A program made the position numbers and the translations under genes. This document shows positions 8,839 through 17,700 of a DNA stretch of 64,000 nucleotides, piece by piece. Within the stretch, counting starts at the first letter, position 1, and each line of letters starts with the position of its first letter. Origin of the DNA: an uncultured Sphingopyxis sp. (GTDB lineage: Bacteria; Pseudomonadota; Alphaproteobacteria; Sphingomonadales; Sphingomonadaceae); NCBI RefSeq assembly GCF_900078365.1, contig NZ_LT598653.1:3543501-3607500 (forward strand), read 5' to 3'. The notes under the pieces are model-generated. The model saw nothing but the letters and a program-made list of their open reading frames with translations. It searched no databases and was not told where the DNA came from.

Positions 8839-9645
8839 TTAATGCACGAAGCGCGCCACCACGTCGCGGTAACTGCGGCTGACCTTCACCTGCGCGCCCG
8901 AACCGAGCACGAGGAAGCATTCGCCGTTGGTGTGCGGCTTGACCTGCTTCACCTGCGACAGGTTCACGATCGTCGAGCGGTGGACGCGCTGGAAGTTGCG
9001 CGGATCGAGCCGCTTTTCAAGGTCCTTCATCGTCTCGCGCAGGATCAGGCTGTTGTCGGCGGTATAGATGCACATATAGTCGCCGGCGGCGTCGATCCGC
9101 TCGATGCTGTCGACATCGACGCGGAAGATCTGGCCGCGATCCTTGATGTTGATCATCTTTTCATAGCGGTCGGCGGCATGCGCGTCGGGCTGCGCCTCGG
9201 CGTCATAATCCTCGACCGCTTCGGGCGCGACTTCGGCGAGCACGGTCTTGAGCCGTTCGACCTCGGCCGCGCCGCGCTTTTCGGTCAGGCGCTGGCGGAC
9301 GCGGTCGAGCGCGTCGGCGAGCCGCTCGGGCTCGACCGGCTTCACCAGATAGTCGACCGCCTGCGCCTCGAAGGCGCGGATCGCATGGTCCGAGAAAGCG
9401 GTGACGAACACGACCAGCGGCGGCTCGACCTCCATCAATCCCTGAATCACCGAAAAGCCGTCGAACCCCGGCATCTGGATGTCGAGGAAGACGAGGTCAG
9501 GTTTGTGCGTCTTGATCTTTCTTATGGCCTCGCGGCCGTTCTGCGCGGTGTCGACGACTTCGACATCGCCATGCGCTTCGAGCCGCAGCTGCAGGCCCTG
9601 GGTCGCCAATTTTTCATCATCCACCAGGATGGTTCTGATCGTCAT
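8839..9645 (-). CDS. LytTR-family response regulator
   Basis: 268 residues. The N-terminal receiver domain has the acidic pair (ILVDDEKLA), the phospho-acceptor aspartate in LVFLDIQMPG and the conserved lysine in VDYLVKPVEP. The C-terminal ~100 residues form a LytTR DNA-binding domain (a DYMCIYTADNSLILRETMKDLEKRL segment, then FQRVHRSTIVNLSQV). It is translationally coupled to the upstream sensor kinase gene (4-nt overlap), so the two form one two-component system. The target genes are unknown. Confidence 0.9.
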   Translation of the reverse strand: MTIRTILVDDEKLATQGLQLRLEAHGDVEVVDTAQNGREAIRKIKTHKPDLVFLDIQMPGFDGFSVIQGLMEVEPPLVVFVTAFSDHAIRAFEAQAVDYLVKPVEPERLADALDRVRQRLTEKRGAAEVERLKTVLAEVAPEAVEDYDAEAQPDAHAADRYEKMINIKDRGQIFRVDVDSIERIDAAGDYMCIYTADNSLILRETMKDLEKRLDPRNFQRVHRSTIVNLSQVKQVKPHTNGECFLVLGSGAQVKVSRSYRDVVARFVH

Positions 9646-10766
9646 GTGCGTTCGGTTCCAATCGTCATGTGCCCGTCGGGCTGGAACGGAAACTCGATCA
9701 CCACCGTGAATCCGCCATCAGCGCCCATATGGACGTCGAACCTCTGCTGATCGCCGAAAGCCTGCGCCAGCCGGTCCCTGATGTTGGCTAAACCCACACC
9801 GGTCGATTCCGTTGCAACGCCAGTGGTGGGGTCCGTGGGGTCGGCTGACAATCCCGCGCCGGTGTCGGACACGGTGATCCGGACATTTTGACCGGCCAGC
9901 TGTGCGGAAATCGTGATATCGGCGCCTTCCTCCTGCGGCGTCACCGCATATTTGATCGCATTCTCGATCAGCGGCTGGAGCAGAAGCGACGGCAAACGCG
10001 CGCGCGACACCGCGGGATCGATCGCGAAATGGGGGCGCAGCCGCTCCTCGAAACGCATCTTCTCGATGTCGAGATAGAGCTTCAGCGTCTCGATCTCCTG
10101 CGCCAGCGTGACCTGCGCGGTCGGCTCGTTGGCGAGCGTGTAGCGCAGGAACGCCGAAAGGCGCGACAGCATCGCATTGGCGGGCTCGGCCTGCTTCAGC
10201 AGCACGAGCGTCGAAATGCTGTTCAAGGTGTTGAACAGGAAATGCGGGTTGAGCTGATAGCGCAGCATCGCGAGCTGCGCCGACGCCGCCTGCGCCTCGA
10301 GCCGCAGCACGCGGTCATTCTGTTCCTCGAGCTGGAGGAAATAGTTGATCGCGAAATAGAGCGCCGACCAGGCCGCGAGCGAGGTCGCGTCGATATACAT
10401 CGCGCCGAGCAAAAGACTGGTGAAGCCCGCTTCGCTCGCCGGGTTCTGGATCTGCGCGACCCACGCGTCGATGAAGGCCCAGAGCGCGGTCGCGACCCCG
10501 GCGAGGCCGAAGCTGACCCCCCACATCAGCAGCGGGCGGCGATGAATCAGCGCGCGGTAGCAGACCGACAGGATCAGCGTCAGTGAAAAGCCGGTGATCG
10601 CCGAAATCGTCTGCGGAATGAAGAAGGTGAAGGCCTGTCCGTTGGCAAGCCCCGACACGCCGCGCAGCCCGAGCCACGCGGCCCAGCCCAATATCTGCAG
10701 ATTCCAGAAGGCGCGGACCTTGTTGTCGAAGAAGGGCCCGGGCGAGGTCAGGCGAAACAGCGGCAT
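9642..10766 (-). CDS. LytS/YehU-type sensor histidine kinase
   Basis: 374 residues. The first ~150 hold four or more hydrophobic membrane segments with no obvious periplasmic sensor domain. Then comes the His_kinase (PF06580-type) box with the phospho-acceptor histidine in NPHFLFNTLNSIS. The ATPase domain has the N box (LLQPLIENAIKYAV), a G1-like DTGAGLS and G2-like GVGLANIRDRL. It pairs with the LytTR regulator immediately downstream. The stimulus is unknown. Confidence 0.88.
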   Translation of the reverse strand: MPLFRLTSPGPFFDNKVRAFWNLQILGWAAWLGLRGVSGLANGQAFTFFIPQTISAITGFSLTLILSVCYRALIHRRPLLMWGVSFGLAGVATALWAFIDAWVAQIQNPASEAGFTSLLLGAMYIDATSLAAWSALYFAINYFLQLEEQNDRVLRLEAQAASAQLAMLRYQLNPHFLFNTLNSISTLVLLKQAEPANAMLSRLSAFLRYTLANEPTAQVTLAQEIETLKLYLDIEKMRFEERLRPHFAIDPAVSRARLPSLLLQPLIENAIKYAVTPQEEGADITISAQLAGQNVRITVSDTGAGLSADPTDPTTGVATESTGVGLANIRDRLAQAFGDQQRFDVHMGADGGFTVVIEFPFQPDGHMTIGTERT

Positions 10767-10829
10767 GAGGGTCGTTACGTTGGCGATGTCAGTGGCTGCG
10801 CGCGCGAAGGCGGGCGGCGGCGGGGCGCG

Positions 10830-11351
10830 TCATTCGGCCGCGACCGCCGCCGCGGGCGCGTCGGCGCGCACGCGCGCTTGCCCGAGCGGCTGCAATTCCG
10901 AACGATGCTTCCACAGCAATTCCTTGTAACCGATCACGCGGCCGTCGTGCGCGGTCAGCGTGACGGGGCCGATCGGCTGTTCGTCGCGCGCATCGACCAG
11001 CACCGGGGTCGAGGGCACGCCCGCGCCCCATTTTTCGCCCCATTGGCGCAGCGCGATCATCGCGGGCAGCAGCTCGATCCCCTTTTCGGTGAGCTGGTAG
11101 CGCACCTTGCGCCGGTCCTCGGCCATCACCTCGCGCGCCATGATGCCATGGTCGACGAGCTTCGACAGCCGGTTCGACAATATGTTGCGCGCGATGCTCA
11201 ATTCCTGCTGGAATTCCTCGAAATGATGCACGCCGTTGAAGGCCGCGCGCAGGATCATGAACGACCATCGCTCGCCCATCGCCTCGAGCGCCAGCGGCAG
11301 GGCGCAATTGCCCCCATCGAGATCGTTCAAGACTTCGCGTAATTTTCCCAT
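10830..11351 (-). CDS. HxlR-family transcriptional regulator
   Basis: 173 residues. A winged helix matching HxlR: a CALPLALEAMGERWSFMILR segment, HFEEFQQELSIARNILSNRL recognition region, and EDRRKVRYQLTEKG wing. The C-terminal ~70 residues carry a TPVLVDARDEQP strand and an unassigned tail. Members usually sense small electrophiles or redox state, but this one has its only early cysteine near residue 16. The ATG at 11351 was chosen because the family normally starts just before this motif; 11381 is an in-frame alternative. Confidence 0.85.
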   Translation of the reverse strand: MGKLREVLNDLDGGNCALPLALEAMGERWSFMILRAAFNGVHHFEEFQQELSIARNILSNRLSKLVDHGIMAREVMAEDRRKVRYQLTEKGIELLPAMIALRQWGEKWGAGVPSTPVLVDARDEQPIGPVTLTAHDGRVIGYKELLWKHRSELQPLGQARVRADAPAAAVAAE

Positions 11352-11451
11352 GCCCAATGCCCTAACGTAAAATCGCCCCATGCGCCAAAAAAATATAGGG
11401 CCTTCGTTGCATTTCGCAACGCAAATACCGGGCAGCGGTGCGCGCGGCCGC

Positions 11452-12336
11452 TCAGGCGGCGATGCGGTTGCGCGCGACGGCGAGCGACCAGCGCGCGATC
11501 GCGGGCAGCCGCGCCGCGACATGCGCCGGATCGGCGCGAAAGGCGCGGCGCACGAGGTCGAGCCGCCAGCGGCTGCGGCTGCGCAGCGCGAGCCCGAGCA
11601 GGATTTCGCTGCGGCTGCGCGCGGGCAGTTCCGCGGGCAGCGCGCGTTCGACGATCGCGGCGGTCAGCGCCTGAATCTGCTCGGCGCGCTGGCTCGTCAG
11701 GCTGCCGCCATGCTTGCGATAGATATAGAGATCCTCGTGCAGCGCGACGAAGGCGAAGCGCAGCGCGGCGCGCAGCCAGAAGTCGTAATCCTCGACGCCG
11801 AACAGCGCCGTGTCATAGCCGCCGAGCGCCTCGGTCACCCGCGCGCGATAGAGGAAGCAGGCGCCGACATTGTTGCCGTGGAGCAATCGCTCGATCGGGC
11901 CGACGCGCGACCGGCCGAGCTCGGTGCCCGCATCGTCGATCAGCGTGAAATCAGCATAGACGATGTCCGCCGCGGGATGCGCGTCGAGCGTCGCGACGAG
12001 CCGCGCGAGCATCTGCGGGCGCAGCAGATTGTCGTCGGAGGTCCAGCTGTGCAGCGCGCCGCGCGCCGCGGCGAAGCCGTGGTTGAGCGCCGCAGGCAGG
12101 CCGGCGTTCGTATCCAGCCGCAGGACGCGCACCCGCCGGTCGCGCGCGGCGGCGTCCGCCATGATCGCCGGCGAATCGTCGCGCGAGGCATCGTCGACGA
12201 GAATCAGCTCGAAATCGGCGAAATCCTGCGCCAGCACCGACGCGATCGCATCGGCCAGCCAGCGTGCGCCATTGTGCACGGGCATGACCATCGACACGCG
12301 CGGCGGCGCCGTCGAATCAAGAGCTTCGGTCCCCAT
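11452..12336 (-). CDS. Family 2 glycosyltransferase
   Basis: 294 residues with a GT-A fold: the N-terminal VSMVMPVHNGARWLADAI, then ELILVDDASRDDS, and a DDNLLRPQML segment where the metal-binding acidic motif is expected. Such enzymes add sugars to polysaccharide or lipid acceptors at the cytoplasmic face. There is no surrounding polysaccharide cluster, so the product is unknown. It precedes hxlR on the same strand with a 100-nt gap and is divergent from rsh. Confidence 0.85.
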   Translation of the reverse strand: MGTEALDSTAPPRVSMVMPVHNGARWLADAIASVLAQDFADFELILVDDASRDDSPAIMADAAARDRRVRVLRLDTNAGLPAALNHGFAAARGALHSWTSDDNLLRPQMLARLVATLDAHPAADIVYADFTLIDDAGTELGRSRVGPIERLLHGNNVGACFLYRARVTEALGGYDTALFGVEDYDFWLRAALRFAFVALHEDLYIYRKHGGSLTSQRAEQIQALTAAIVERALPAELPARSRSEILLGLALRSRSRWRLDLVRRAFRADPAHVAARLPAIARWSLAVARNRIAA

Positions 12337-12462
12337 CGGACGATTCTCCTACCCGCGGCGAACGATGCTTCCAACGGGCTTTACCAAAGTTGCTAACGAC
12401 TTCGGCGCCGCGCACACAAATTTCGCATTGCAATATATGCGTCAGGGGCGACATTGGGGCTG

Positions 12463-14556
12463 ATGTTGCGTCAATACGAACTTGTCGAGCGCGTGCGCGC
12501 CTATGATCCCGACGTCGACGAGGCGCTGCTCAACCGCGCCTATGTCTTCACCGTCCAGAAGCACGGCAGTCAGAAGCGCGCGTCGGGCGACCCCTATTTC
12601 AGCCATCCGGTCGAGGTCGCGGGCATATTGACCGACCTCCATCTCGACAGCGAGACGATCGTCACCGCGCTGCTCCACGACACGCTCGAGGACACGCTGA
12701 CGACGCCCGAGGAGATCGAGCGATTGTTCGGCAGCGACGTCGGGCGGCTGGTCGACGGCGTCACCAAATTGTCGAAGATCGAGGCGCAGACCGAGAATGA
12801 GCGCGCCGCTGAAAATCTGCGCAAATTCCTGCTCGCCATGTCGGACGACATCCGCGTGCTGCTCGTCAAGCTCGCCGACCGGCTGCACAATATGCGGACG
12901 CTGCATTTCATCGGGAATCCCGACAAGCGCCGCCGCATCGCCAAGGAGACGATGGACATCTATGCCCCGCTCGCCGAGCGGATCGGCATGTATGAATATA
13001 TGCGCGAGATGCAGCTGCTCGCCTTTCGCGAGCTCGAGCCCGAAGCCTATGCGACGATCACCGGCCGCCTCGCCAAGCTGACCGCCGGCGGCAAGGACAA
13101 GGTCGCCGCGATCACCCGCGAGTTCAAGGAACTGCTCGCCGCCGCGGGGATCGAGGCCGAGATTTCGGGGCGCGAGAAGCACCCCTATTCGATCTGGCGC
13201 AAGATGCAGGAACGCCACGTCAGCTTCGAGCAGGTGACCGACATCATCGCCTTTCGCATCGTCACCCCGACCGATGCCGACTGCTATGCCGCGCTGGGCC
13301 TGATCCACCGCAAGTGGAAAATGGTTCCCGGCCGCTTCAAGGACTATATCTCGACCCCCAAGCGCAACGGCTACAAGTCGCTGCACACGACGATCATGCA
13401 CCAGCAGAATATGCGGATCGAAATCCAGATTCGCAGCCTCGGCATGCACCAGCAGTCCGAATTCGGGCTCGCGGCGCACTGGGCCTACAAGCAGGGCGGC
13501 AGCACCCCCGACGGCCAGGCCGGCTGGATTCGCGACCTCATCGAAATCCTCGAGCAGACGCACGATCCCGAGGAATTCCTCGAGAATACGCGCATCGCCA
13601 TGTATCAGGACCGCATCTTCGCCTTCACGCCGAAGGGCAGCCTGCACCAGCTTCCGAAGGGCGCGACCCCGGTCGATTTCGCCTATGCCGTCCACACCGG
13701 GCTCGGCGACCGCACCGTGGGGGCAAAGGTCAACGGCCGGCTCGTGCCGCTGCGCACCCAGCTCGCCAACGGCGACACCGTCGAAATATTGTCGTCGGAC
13801 AAGCAGACGCCGCAGCCGACCTGGCTCGGCTTCGCGGTCACCGGCAAGGCGCGTGCGGCGATCCGCCGCCATGTCCGCTCGAAGGAAAAGGTCGAGCTCG
13901 CCGCCTTGGGCCGCACCATGTACGACGAGATCGTCGCGCGGCTGCCGAACAAGGTCGGCGACAAGGCCCGCGCGGCGGCGCGCGAGCGGCTGAAGCTCGA
14001 CGACGACAGCGCGCTCTATGTCGCGATCGCCAAGCAAAGGCTGACCGACAATGCCGTGCTCGAGGCGCTTGTTCCCGGCATCACCGCCGAGATGAAGGCC
14101 AAGCCCGGCAAGCTCGTGCAGGGCGCGGCGGTGTCGATCGCGGGGCTGACCCCCGGCGTCGCCTATCAGCTCGCCGACTGCTGCCATCCGGTGCCCGGCG
14201 ACCGCATCGTCGGCCTGTCGCGCCCGGGCGAAGGGATCGAGGTCCACGTCATCGACTGCCCAAGCCTCGCCGACGGGATCGATGCCGACTGGATCGACCT
14301 CAGATGGCAGGAGGACAGCGAGGGCGGCAACGCGCGACTGTGCATCGTCATCCGCAACGAACCCGGCACGCTCGCCGAAATGTCGGGCATCCTCGCGGCC
14401 AATATGGCGAACATCACCAATTTGCGGCTGTCGAACCGCGAGGGCGGCTTCCACACCTATGACGTCGTCGTCGAAGTGCGCGACGTCCAGCATGTGATGC
14501 GCATATTGTCGGCGCTGCGCGCGTCCGACACGGTGGTGCAGGCCGAGCGGCTTTAG
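12463..14556 (+). CDS. rsh: Bifunctional (p)ppGpp synthetase/hydrolase (Rsh)
   Basis: 697 residues with full RelA/SpoT architecture. The HD hydrolase domain is intact (HPVEVAGIL, then LLHDTLED). The synthetase domain has GREKHPYSIWRKM and YKSLHTTIM, then a TGS domain (FTPKGSLHQLPKGATPVDFAYAVHT), a zinc-finger-like helical region with DCCHPVPGD, and a C-terminal ACT domain. Both activities are expected, as for the single Rsh enzymes of alphaproteobacteria. The ATG at 12463 gives the usual MLRQYELVERVRAYDP start; a TTG nine bases earlier is less likely. Confidence 0.93.
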   Translation: MLRQYELVERVRAYDPDVDEALLNRAYVFTVQKHGSQKRASGDPYFSHPVEVAGILTDLHLDSETIVTALLHDTLEDTLTTPEEIERLFGSDVGRLVDGVTKLSKIEAQTENERAAENLRKFLLAMSDDIRVLLVKLADRLHNMRTLHFIGNPDKRRRIAKETMDIYAPLAERIGMYEYMREMQLLAFRELEPEAYATITGRLAKLTAGGKDKVAAITREFKELLAAAGIEAEISGREKHPYSIWRKMQERHVSFEQVTDIIAFRIVTPTDADCYAALGLIHRKWKMVPGRFKDYISTPKRNGYKSLHTTIMHQQNMRIEIQIRSLGMHQQSEFGLAAHWAYKQGGSTPDGQAGWIRDLIEILEQTHDPEEFLENTRIAMYQDRIFAFTPKGSLHQLPKGATPVDFAYAVHTGLGDRTVGAKVNGRLVPLRTQLANGDTVEILSSDKQTPQPTWLGFAVTGKARAAIRRHVRSKEKVELAALGRTMYDEIVARLPNKVGDKARAAARERLKLDDDSALYVAIAKQRLTDNAVLEALVPGITAEMKAKPGKLVQGAAVSIAGLTPGVAYQLADCCHPVPGDRIVGLSRPGEGIEVHVIDCPSLADGIDADWIDLRWQEDSEGGNARLCIVIRNEPGTLAEMSGILAANMANITNLRLSNREGGFHTYDVVVEVRDVQHVMRILSALRASDTVVQAERL

Positions 14557-14609
14557 GCGGCCAACTTCGTCGGGTTGGGGGGTGGAAAGCGGGCGTTGAT
14601 CCAAATCAT

Positions 14610-14735
14610 GCCCTCCCCTTCAGGGGAGGGCAGCGAGACTTGGCAGCTTGCTGCCTAGTCGCAGTGGGTGGGGGCTACCGGCCTTGCGCAAGGCCGATGG
14701 CCCCCACCCCAACCCCTCCCCTGAAGGGGAGGGGC
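14610..14735. repeat. Palindromic intergenic repeat (family C, copy 1)
   Basis: Ends CCCTCCCCTTCAGGGGAGGG and its complement with an inner GCCTTGCGCAAGGC palindrome and GGGTGGGGGC/GCCCCCACCC blocks. Related copies occur at 49458-49545 and 62056-62185. It lies between convergent rsh and the decahaem gene. Confidence 0.9.
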
Positions 14736-14781
14736 TTGCTTTTCAGCTATGTCCGCTTCCGGCCGAAAGCAGACCAGCCCC

Positions 14782-17700
14782 TCAGCCCGCATACAGCAAA
14801 GGCGGCCGCCACGCGCTTTCGTCGACCTCGTCGCGGACCTTGTAGACCATCCCCTTGCTGTTCAGGAACAATTTCTCCATCTCGCCGCGCGTGAAGGGGC
14901 GCGAGCCGATGCGGCCGAACACCGCCATCTGCCCGCCCGTCTCGTCGACCGCGCGGTCGCGGTCGAGGCCTTTCGACAGCGCGAGCGCCGGCGACGGCGT
15001 CTTCGCCCAGGCGATCAGCTCGGGGACCGGCTTGGGCGAAAAGCCATAGAGGCCCGGATTGTCGGGGCTGGTGAGCTGGAGCACCTTGATGCCATCCCGT
15101 CCGTCGGCGACATAGGCGAACAGCGAGGCGTTGGTCGATCCGACGATCACATCCTCGGCGTCGGTCAGCGCGCCGCCGAAGGTCAGCCCCGGCCAGACGA
15201 CCGGCGCCGCGGGCCGCGTCACATCGACGATGACGAGCCCCTCGGCCTTCGCCGCGACATACATATAGGTGCGCGCGATATAAATCTTCCGCGCGTTGGC
15301 GAGCCGCACCGTGCCCGAGGGCACCGCGACCGGCTGCGCGAGGTCGGTGACGTCGAACAGCTTCACCCCCTCGGCGTCGGTGGCCCAGAGGTAGCGGAAC
15401 TGGATGGCGCTCGCGCGCGCATCGGTGAGCGGCAACCGCGCGGTTACCTTGGGCTGGAGCGGGACCGTCAGGTCGAGCACGACGAGCCCGGCGTCGGTCG
15501 CCACATAGGCGATGCTGCCCGCGAGCGTGATGTGCCGCGCGCCCGCGAGCACATCGTCCTCGTTCCACGTCAGCGCGCGCTTCAGCTTGTTGTTGCGGAA
15601 TTCGCCGTCGGCCAGCGTGTCGATGTCGACGAGGATCAGACCTTCGACGCTGTCGGTGATCACCGCATAGCGATAGATGTCGTGCATCACCTGTTCGTGA
15701 TTCTGGGGGAAATTCTTCACGATATTCTCGTTGCGCGACACGCTGATCGGCTGGGTCGTCGCGATCGCCATGCAGGTCGCGTTCTTCGTCTTCACATGCG
15801 TATCGTGGCCGAGCGGCGAGAAAGGCGCGCGCACGATGCGTTCGGAAAAGCCCTTGTTGCCGATCGACGCGACGTCATAGACGCGGAAACCGCCCTTGCC
15901 CTCCGCCACGAACATATATTCGCCGCGCTGCTGGAGGCAGTTCACCCGGCCGCTCGTGTCCTGCACGATGTTGGCGAATTCCTCGAGCGCGCGGGTTTCG
16001 CCCGACAGCTTCTTGTCGAACACCTTGCCGCGCACCCAATTCTTGAGCTCGCGGCCATTCTGTTCGACGTGCAGCTTCCAATAGTCGGGATAGGCATATT
16101 TCTGGAGATAGCTGCCGATCACCGCCTGCGGCTCGTCCCATTCGGTGACGCGCGTCGCCTGGAAGCCGTCCTCCATCCCCGACCAGACGTTGAGCCCGAC
16201 GAAATTGACGAAATTGGTGCCGAGCAGCAGCAGCTGCGACATGATCGCATTATTGTCGTCGGCGGCCGAGAGGTGGCAGTCGGTGCATTGCTTGGTCTCC
16301 GCCCGGCGCACCGTGTGCGGGAAATGCGGCGCGAAGGCCTGGCTCGAATAGCCCGCCGCCGAAATCGGCGGCTGCTGGACATAGATGCGCTCGCGATTGA
16401 CGTTGGTCGACGACAGGATCAGCGCCGAGCTCGAGCGGACGGGGGTGATGATGCCGCGCACCTCGCCGTTCGGGCCGGGTTCGCCGGGCTTGGTCAGCTG
16501 GTGCCGACCGAGCTGGAACATTTCGTCGCGCGCGACCTGCGGGTTATAGGTCGCGAAGTTGCGCGATTCCTCGCCCTCGAAATGGTGCGACTTGGTCTTC
16601 CAGTTCGCCTCGATCGGCAAATGGCAGCCGCCGCAGCTCGTCGTCCACGACAGGTGGCAGGTGAAGCAGGTCATCCGGTCGTCGCCGTGCGCGCGGTCTT
16701 CCTTCGCCACGCCCGGGCCCCATTCATATTTGCCGTCCTCGCTGCCTGAACGCGCCATCAGCTTCGCGCGCGCCGCCTTGGCGTTGAAATGCGGCCCCGG
16801 GGTCACCGCCTGCTTGACGAGGCTGACCTGCCATTCGAGCTTCGGATCGACGATCGACCGCTGGATGAGGCCGATCACCTCGGCATCGTCATTATACTGG
16901 AATTCGAAGCGCCGCCGGCCGTCGGGGTTGCGGAGCAGCGCGAGGTTGGTCCCCTGCGGCCGCGCCGCGACGTTCGAGGTCAAGAGGTTCGGAAAGGCGT
17001 CGGCGGTGCCGTGGCAATCCTTGCAGCTGATCTCGATCGCATTCGCGACCTCGCCCTGGATATAACCGTTGCCGTGGCTGTCCTGCGCGAAGTGGCAGTC
17101 GGCGCACTGCATTCCCTTTTCGGCGTGGATGTCCATCATATGGACCGTCTTGCCGGGATTGAGGCCGGGCGGCACGAACTTGCCCTCGACGCCGGGCTTC
17201 CCGGGATCGGCGCTCGACAGGCACAGCTCGCGTTCCGTCACATCGCTGTAATGCGCGCAGCTCTTGCGCCACTTTTCGGGGTCCTTCGGATCGACGATGT
17301 TCGCCGTGTCAGTGCCCCAGGTCGCCATATTGCCGTCGGCGGTCAGCAGGTTCCCGCTCCGGTCGCGCTTGAAGATGCCGCGAAAATTCCAGCCATGGCC
17401 GTGATAGTCGGCGAACTGGGTGTCCTTGTTCGTCGCGTTGACGTCATAGACGTCGCGCAGAAATTCGACGTCGGACCACAGGCCGCGCGGCCCCGCGCCC
17501 TCGGGATTGCGCTCAAGCGTCGCGTGAACCTCGGCGGCGGTCGGATAGCGTTGCTGCTTGTATGTCTTCCGATACTCCTCGTCGCTCATCCCCGGCGGAC
17601 GCGGCGCGGTGTTGTCCGGTCCCGGCCACATCTGCGGCGCGTCCGATTCATAATCCCACATCGTGTAGCCGAGGTAGGAGTTCAGGAAGATGTTCGGCTG

